DNA of 64,000 bases, taken from Prorocentrum cordatum (lineage: Eukaryota; Sar; Dinophyceae; Prorocentrales; Prorocentraceae). The notes beneath the pieces are model-generated. The model saw nothing but the letters and a program-made list of their open reading frames with translations, was not told where the DNA came from and did no database searches. The position numbers were made by a program, and so were the translations under genes. Positions 57,080 to 64,000 of the stretch are shown here, in pieces (position 1 is the first letter of the stretch; every line of letters starts with the position of its first letter). The stretch spans positions 1-64,000 of the forward strand of contig CAUYUJ010015763.1 in NCBI GenBank assembly GCA_963575745.1, read 5' to 3'.

Positions 57080-58735
57080 GAGGAAGGAAGGAGTTTTTTT
57101 GGGGCGGGGCACAGACGAGACAGGTCCTTGGAGGAGGTGGAAGGAGGAGGTGGGGAATGGGGGGCGGAGGGGGAGGAGGGGGAGAAGGAGGAGGAGGAAG
57201 GAGGGGGAGACAGAGGATGGAGGAGGATGGGGCGGAGGAGGGGTCGGGGGACGGCGGGCGGAACATAGGGCAGGGAGGGGAGGGGAGGACGGACGACGCG
57301 AGGACGAAGCGTGCTGCCGCCTGCCCAATGCTGGGCTGCGGATCTGGAATTTCAGCGCTGCTCCATGGAGTAGGAGCAGCCTTTTTCGGCGAGCACTGCG
57401 TCAGCCCCCAGGGGAAGGAGGGGGGGTTGAAGGAGGTAGGAGGAGGAGGAGGAGGAGGAGGAGGAGGAGGAGGAGGAGGAGGAGGAGGAGGAGGGATGGG
57501 AGGAGGAGGAGGCAGGAGGAGGAGGAGCGGAGGAGAGGAGCGGGAGGAGGGGGAGGAGGAGGAGGAGGAGGAGGTCGGTTCCCCCCTCCTCCTCCTCCTC
57601 CTCCTTCCTCCTCGTCCTCCTTCTCCTCCCCCTCCCTCTCCTCCTCCTCCCCTATCCTGCTCTTGCTGCTGCTGTTGCTGCTGCTGCTCCTCCTCCCACC
57701 GCCGCGTCCGCTCCTCCTCCTTCTCCCCCTCCTCCTCATTCTTTTCCGCCTCCTTCCACCCTCGCGGGGCAGGGGGTGGGCGCAATGCTAGCCGATCCCC
57801 GCTTCACGCTCGGCTGCGCGTGCTTCTGTGCTCGCCTCCTCCCTTTTCTTCTTTTTATTCTTCTATAACTTCCTAATGATTACCGCTGCCACTACTGATG
57901 CAAACCCCTTATCCACCTGACTCCCCCTCGACTGTCCCCCCCGCCCCTTCCGCGCATCCACGACCCCCCCCTCTGAATGCACGGGTGCGTTTTTGTTTTA
58001 ACACGACGGCCGTCATCATAAGTGCCATCGGCATCGTAGTTGAAATCGTAATGGTCGTCATCCCCACCATCAGCTCGACTCTCCCTCTCTCTCTATATAT
58101 ATACATACATCTCTCTCCCCCCTCTCTCCTTCGCACGGGCCGCGCAGGGGGCGGAGCGGCGCCCGCGCCTGCGCCAGAAATGGCGGCTGGGCCAGGAGCG
58201 AGGAGTAGGATGATTACGAATATTAGTAGGAGTAAGATGAGCAGGAGAACTAAGAGGAGTAACAAGAATATTAGGAGGAGTAGGAGGAACATGAAAAGTA
58301 GGAGGAGTAACAGGATGAGTAGGAGGAGTAATAGGATGAGTAGGAAAAGTAGGAGGGGTAGCACGAGGAGTAGGAGTAGGAGGAGTAGCAGGAGCTCGTT
58401 TTTCCCCTCCTCGTCCCCTTCCCTCGTTTCTCTCTCTCTCTCTCTCGCTCTTCATCCTCTCCCGATCTTCCTCCGTCCTCTTCTTTATCCATCCCCCCTC
58501 CTGCATTCGATGGGGGGCCCGTTGAAAAGGGGGCTTCGACGGGCGAACGATCGCGACCTCTCTGCCCTGCCAGCCTCTACGGGTCCGTCGCCGTTGGAGG
58601 GCGGGCAGCCCGTGGATGGCAGGGCGAGGGCCTCGCGAACGTTCGCCCCGCCCCCTCTTCGAGGGGTCCCCTACTTGGCCCTACGTGAGTTCCAGCGTGC
58701 GTGTGAAGAGTATGTATAAGCGTTCGATCGTCAAG
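57080..58735. other. Purine/pyrimidine tracts, no supported gene
   Basis: 57120-57290 and 57430-57570 are GGAGG-rich; 57590-57760 is CCTCC-rich. A short protein-like island lies near 57320-57420 (GSGISALLHGVGAAFFGEHC). 58200-58400 is a degenerate AGGAGTA 12-mer array. Near 58545-58645 an imperfect inverted repeat of about 30 bp (CGAACGATCGCGACC and its partner) is visible. Confidence 0.45.
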
Positions 58736-58739
58736 TATC

Positions 58740-58815
58740 CCCCCCTCTTCCTCCTCCTCCTCGACTTCATCATCAGAACCGCCACCATCATCATCACCAT
58801 AATCTTCATCATCAC

Positions 58816-58853
<38 letters not shown>

Positions 58854-59046
58854 GCATGATCATCATCAGATTCACCTTCATCATCCAAACCAGCATCATC
58901 ATAGTCATCATCAAAGTTATCATCATCATCATCAAAGTTATCATCATCATCATCATCATCATCACCATCACCATCACCATCATGATCATGATCATCATCA
59001 CCATCACCATCACCATCACCATCACCATCACCATCACCATCATCAC

Positions 59047-59083
<37 letters not shown>

Positions 59084-59090
59084 GTTTTGG
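58740..59090. repeat. (ATC)n microsatellite, about 330 bp
   Basis: ATCATC/ATCACC triplets are interrupted by a few variants. Open frames encode Ile or Met runs only. Confidence 0.9.
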
Positions 59091-59114
59091 TTCGTCGGTA
59101 ACGGTCGGTAGCGA

Positions 59115-59345
59115 ATGGCAAACGACCGATTTTGTCAGGCAAACAACCGATTTTGTCAGGCAAACGACCGATTTTGTCAGGCAAACGACCGATTTGTCAG
59201 GCAAAAAACGCTACCGTCGGTAGCGTTTTTTGCTCATCGGTCGCGACCGATCGCCACCGATCGCTACCGAAATTTTGGCCGAATCGGTCGCGACCGGTCG
59301 TTCCCGATCGCTACCGAAATTTTTCGGTAACGAATGATCTGGGGA
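59115..59345. repeat. 21-bp tandem array followed by CGGTCGCGACC block and the 35-bp inverted match
   Basis: GGCAAACGACCGATTTTGTCA repeats about four times (59115-59210). CGGTAGCG/CGGTCGCGACCG words then lead to 59309-59343, the exact reverse complement of 36050-36084. The block therefore resembles the 36 kb block in opposite orientation. Confidence 0.85.
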
Positions 59346-60391
59346 GGTGACGGCGCCGGCGGCGTGGACGCAGAAGGCAGCACCTGCGGTCAGGGGCGCC
59401 CCGGCGTCCGCGGGGTAGACGCCCCGGGCGACGTCGTAGGAGGCGCCGGCGGCGTCGGCTACGAAGTCGGCGACGGCCCCGGCCAGGGGGAGGCAGCCAG
59501 CGACGCCGAGGGCGACGGCAACCACCGCCAGCACCCGCAGCGCCGCCGACTCACCCGGAGGCCCCCCCCCCCCCCCCCCCCCCCCCCCGCGGCGGACCCC
59601 TCCCCCGTGGTGCGGCGTTCCCCGGGCCCTCCCGTCCAGCATCCCGAAGGGCGCCTCCGTCGTCCTGAGGAGCGCCTCCAGCGTCCCCGGTGCGGAGGGG
59701 GTACTCCCCAGAGGTCGCGCCGCCGCCGTGGGCACCCCAGCCCCCGTCGGTGTCAGTGACGATCCTCCGGCTGGTCCCGCTGGCGCCGCCTCCCCCCGCG
59801 GTGGGCCTACTCCCGCCGCGGTGGGCCTCCGGCGTAAGCACCTCCATCGTCGCGGCAGCCGGCGTCGTCGCTGGCGCGGCAGGGGGCGCTGTTGACGGCG
59901 CGGTGATGCCCCTCCCCTCCCCGAGCACCTGCTCCGGAGGGCCCCCGCCGCATGTAGACGCCGCCGGAGGGGGGGCCTCCCTCCTCGGGATGGAGGAGGG
60001 GGAGAGAGTAGCTAGGGAGACAGAGGGAGGTGCGAGGTTGGAAAAAAGAAGAGGTGCCCCTTCCCCCCCTGCGCGCCTCCGCCGGGGGGTCCCCGGGCGC
60101 ACGGGCCGCCGGAAGAGGGGACTTTGGGGGTCTATCCGCGGGTCTCCCGGCGGGGATGTGCCCAGCATGGGGGGGCGCGACGTCGCCCTCGGGCGCCTGG
60201 CAGATATCCTCCTCCACGTGCTCTGGGGCGGGGACGGCAACGGGTTCCCTGCCAAGAAGATGACGGGTCGCACCCTTCCCCGCCCCCCGCGGGCGCGCTG
60301 CCTCTGCGGGTTTGGGCGGGCCGAAATCGCCATGTAAGAGGTCGAGAACTGCTCCCAGAAGCGGCGCGGCGATGCAGACCGCGAGGAGCAT
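59346..60391 (-). CDS. Probable gene(s) with hydrophobic N-terminus, related to 34.8-36.1 kb
   Basis: The ATG at 60391 opens MLLAVCIAAPLLGAVLDLL, a likely signal or membrane helix, then a soluble stretch (LGREPVAVPAPEHVEEDIC) that turns into low complexity by about 60000. A short in-frame ORF ending LIMDLILEGGS stops 24 codons upstream. A second minus-strand frame at 59735-59346 contains ALGVAGCLPLAGAVADFVAD, homologous to the hydrophobic block at about 35.3 kb, after a run of about 20 C. The frames do not join as written. A two-exon gene is possible. No family is recognised. Confidence 0.4.
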
Positions 60392-60839
60392 GAGCTCAAA
60401 GCTTAGCCTGGGGGCGGGTCAACTCCCGCCCTCCAGGATGAGATCCATGATGAGTTTAGGGGCCATCGGGCCCCTCCCGAAAATGCGCCGCTCTAAGCAC
60501 AGAAGGCTGCGGAAGAGGGGAAAGGAGGAGGACAGGAGAGGGGGGTGCCAGAGCACTACGGCCACGGAGGGAATATAAACGTTTAGGCTTTTGGCCAAAC
60601 GAAACCATTCTCGCCTCGGCGCCGCGCGCGTTAAAACAAATGGCATTCTCGTCTCGACGTTGCGCGTATTTGTTGGTCCAAATGTTGTTTGTTTTGTTCA
60701 GGGGGGGGGGGTGGGGGGGGGGTGGCGTGTCGTTTGCGCATTTATCATGTCGGCTCAGTATAAACGCTCTGCCTTGAGGACCCCCATTGACATTGCATGG
60801 CTTGATTTGGCATAGGACTTGCGCTGCATTGTGTCGGCA

Positions 60840-63800
60840 GTGCGCTGGCCTTGCGCTTGGATTGCGCTGGCGACTTCCGTTGAAACCTCTACAAAGGGAA
60901 TTTTATTAATCCCGCCATAAGAAGAACTCGCAGTACCCCCTCACCGCAGAGGATTCCCATGTTCAACCCCTTTCCCCACGTTCACACACAAAAGGGTTCC
61001 TAACCAAGTCCTCCACATAATATTCGAATCCAAATCATCCGCAGAAGGGTTAGTAGTTAAATACGGGAAAAGGAATCAATCTCGCCCGTATCGAATCGCA
61101 GTGAATCGGGATTGGCATGCAACGACCACGCGCTGGCATTGCACTGGCATCGGTACGGACTTGTATAGAATTGGCAGAGCAGCGGCATGTTGACCTCCTC
61201 CACAGAAGGCTCGCACTGAAATCCCCCATTGCAGGATTCCTAGTTCAATCACCCACAGAAGCATTACCACTAAAATATAGACGGCAACATATTCATTCGT
61301 GTTCCTTGGTGTTACAATGGCCTTGCGCTGGCAATGCGCTGGCGTAGCATAAGCATTGCCTTGGAGTGGATTTGGCATTGCACCACTGCTGAGGCCCTTC
61401 GTGGACGGATTTCTATTGAGTTCTCCAGAAGGCTCCTACTGAAACGCTCCATAGCTGGATTCCTAGCTCAGTCCTCCACAGAAGGATTGCGATTGCACGA
61501 TAGAGAAAAGGATTCATTGGTGCCCTCTGGCAATGAATTGGCCTTGCGCTGGCAGAGCGCTAGCATGGTACAAGCATTGCCTTGGATTCGACTTGGCACT
61601 GCATGTCTCTTGAAACCCTTCATACAGGGATATCTATTGAATTTCTCAGCAGAAGGACTCTTGCAGAAACCCTGTACCCCTATAGTCGGATTCCTAGCTC
61701 AATCGCCCACAGAAGGTGAGCCAGTGGAAGATAGAAAGACAAGTATTCATTCGCGCCCCTTGGCACTGCATTGGCCTTCCACTGGTAAAGCGCCGGCGCA
61801 GCGCACGCACAGCCTTGGAATTGCCTTGGCACTGGACCCTTCCCGAAGCCCAGCACCCAATGATTCCCATTCAATTCCTCCACATAAGGGGCCAACTGAA
61901 CTCCTCCATGACAGAATTTCTGGTTCAGTCCTCCACATGAGGATTACAATTGTAATCTTTTTTGAAGCGTTGCGCGGTGCCCCTGGGCATTGCATTGGCC
62001 GTGCGCTGACGTAGTGCTGGCATAGCAGAGGCATTGCCTTGGAATCGACGTGGCCCTGCATTTATATTGGAGCCCTTCATACAGGAATATCTATTGAATT
62101 TCTCAGCAGAAGGACTCTTACTGAAACCCTCTATAGCATGATTCCCAGTTCAATCGTCGACATAAGGGCTTCTATTGAAATGTAGAAGACAAGGGTTCTC
62201 TGGCGCCCCTCTGGCATTGCATTGGCCTTGCGCTGGCAGCGCGCTGGCGCAGCACAAGCATTGCCTTGGAATTGCGGTGACATGCATTCCCCTTGAAACC
62301 CTGCATATCAGGAATCTAATTAGATTCCTCCTCAGACGGTTCTTACTGACACCCCGAAAGTGAAATTCTTAGTTCAATCATCCACTGGCGGGTTTTTATT
62401 GACATATGGGACACCTATTCGCTGGTGCCCCTCTGCATTGCATGGCCATGCGCTGGCACGGCGCAAGCATTGCAGCATTGCCTTGGACGTGAAGTGTATG
62501 GTATTCCTCTTGAAGCCTTCATATAAGGATTCCTATTGCATTCCCCCTCAGATGGCTCCCAATGAAAAGCCCCCCTCCAGCAGGAGTCATATCACATTCC
62601 CCAGCAGAAAGCTCCTATTGAAACCCTTTATATCAGGATCCTTCGTTCAATCATCCACATAAGGTTTTCCACTGAAGTAAAACAGAAAAGGGTTCACTGG
62701 CGCCCGCTGGCATTGCATGGGCCTTGCGCTGGCAAGGCGCTGGCACAGCACAGGCATTGTATTGGGATTGCGGTGGCATGCATTCCCCTTGAAACCTCGC
62801 ATACTAGGAATCTAGTGCAACTCCTCCGCATAAGGTTCTTGCTGAAGCCCCGAAAGCAGGGTTCCTAGTTCAATCATCCGCATGAGGATTTCTATTGAAA
62901 CGTGGAACAACGATTCACTGGCGCCCCTCTGGCATTGCATGGCCTTGCGCTGGCAGCGCGCTGGCATAGCACAAGCATTGCCTTAGACGCGAATTGCGCG
63001 GCATTCCTCTTGAAGTCCTTCGTCGAAAGATTCCGGTTACATTCCTCCTCGGACGGTTCCAACTGAAATCCCCCATAGCAGGACACCTATTCAATCATCC
63101 ACATAAGGATGTCTATTAAAACATCGATGGGAAAAAACAAAGTTCATTCCTTTCGCGTTTGATATCGTTGACAGGGGGTTGACATTGCACTGGCCAAGTG
63201 TTGGTGTTGCACTGACACGGTGCTGACGACGCATTGGCACGGACATGGCGCCAAATTGCATAGCATTGGTGTTCCTTGGCATTGCGTTGGCCTTGCGCTG
63301 GCAATCAGCTAGCGTAGCACTCGCATTCAGTAGCATCGCATTCCTATTGAAACCCTCCACAAACAAAGATTTTGATTGAAAGCCATCCGCATAATGATTC
63401 CTACTGGAAACCTCCACAGGAAGGCAGCATAGCATTGGTGCCCCTCGGCGTTGCGATGGGCCTTGGCGCTGGCAAAGCGCTGGCACAGCACTGTCAGTGC
63501 CTTGGCATTGTCTTGGCGTTGCGTTCATATTGGAAGTATGCAGCAAATCCGTATCGAAACCCTCCACGCACGGATTTCTACTGAAATCCTCCACAGGAAG
63601 CGAGTGGAATCCTACACAAGAAGAGTTCCCGTTGAAACCCACCACAGAAGGACTCCTACGAACCATCCGCGCAAGGATTCTTCTGGAAACGCCCGCAGAA
63701 CGGTTCCGATTGGAATCCTCCGCAGAAGGTTCTTATTGAAATCCTTCACATAAGGATTCCCATTGAAACCCTACATCGGATAATTTCCATTGACATCCTT

Positions 63801-64000
63801 CACATATGGATTCCTATTGAACTCCCAAACAAGCAGGGTTGCTGTTGAAATCCTCGACAGAATGATTCAGTGAAATCCTCTACAGGAGGATTCCACATGA
63901 AACCGTCCACAGAAAGATCCCCGTTGAAGTGCACAAGAGAAACGACTCATCGCGTTCGCATTGAACTGGCATTGAATCCGAATTGGTATGGCACTGGCCA
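60840..64000. repeat. Diverged satellite, unit about 225 bp, runs off right edge
   Basis: The anchor TTGGCCTTGCGCTGGCA recurs near 61316, 61549, 61770, 61995, 62221, 62442, 62727, 62940, 63286 and 63459, mostly 213-233 bases apart. Each unit goes on to GCATTGCCTTGGA, then AAACCCTCCACAGAAGGATTCCTATTGAAA-like subunits of about 27-30 bp. After about 63500 only the short subunit remains. Open frames here are shadows of the satellite. Confidence 0.85.

Noticed and set aside
58740-59090. Ile/Met-rich ORFs resembling membrane proteins
   Set aside because: They are translations of (ATC)n.
60840-64000. ORFs of 60-230 codons within the satellite
   Set aside because: They follow the 225-bp period, differ between units by indels and show no codon bias.

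Overview
This is nuclear DNA of a eukaryote, most probably a dinoflagellate. Five things point that way. Introns begin GT, GC or GA and end AG, often with a short direct repeat shared by donor and acceptor. Degenerate copies of the dinoflagellate spliced leader lie just upstream of several start codons. Genes run in long same-strand blocks. Exons are short and GC3-rich. Much of the rest is simple repeats. No bacterial operon, tRNA, rRNA, CRISPR array or organelle gene was seen. The species cannot be fixed from sequence alone.

Layout. 0-11 kb: five minus-strand genes of unknown function, one cut by the left edge. Their spacers, and one intron, carry a 16-bp palindrome family (AGCGAT-N4-ATCGCT) that I did not find beyond about 12.75 kb. 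A 354-bp foldback element built from GGATAACAA units lies between the second and third genes. 11-15.9 kb: minisatellites, a reading frame over GACGCC hexamers, and a 480-490-bp tandem duplication. 15.9-23.5 kb, minus strand: the end of a multi-exon gene, a decayed transposase-like gene, and a gene of about 11 exons. 23.5-28 kb: homopolymers and about 1.8 kb of degenerate CTA triplets. 28.2-32.3 kb: a minus-strand gene of at least ten exons, with a 52-bp perfect palindrome just upstream of its start. 33-36 kb: two more hexamer-rich minus-strand reading frames.

Strand switches near 36-37 kb, in a block of CGGTCGCGACC palindromes and TATG/CATA repeats. 37-57 kb is plus strand: a gene with a relict leader at 37.05 kb, a single-exon ORF at 45.3 kb, an 11-exon gene at 48.0-53.5 kb whose phases all close (453 codons), and a transposase-like gene at 54.4-57.1 kb related to the 17-19 kb pseudogene. 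TGACGTCA arrays lie in two introns and in front of one gene, and two copies of an 880-bp dispersed repeat lie at 46.4 and 50.7 kb. 57-64 kb: simple repeats, another minus-strand frame at 59.3-60.4 kb, and a diverged satellite of about 225 bp that runs off the right edge.

No protein could be tied to a named biochemical function. Most look like dinoflagellate-restricted, expanded families. The transposase-like calls rest on shared motifs between the two copies here and on recall of similar abundant dinoflagellate proteins. Intron calls come from reading-frame closure and splice dinucleotides, not from RNA evidence.
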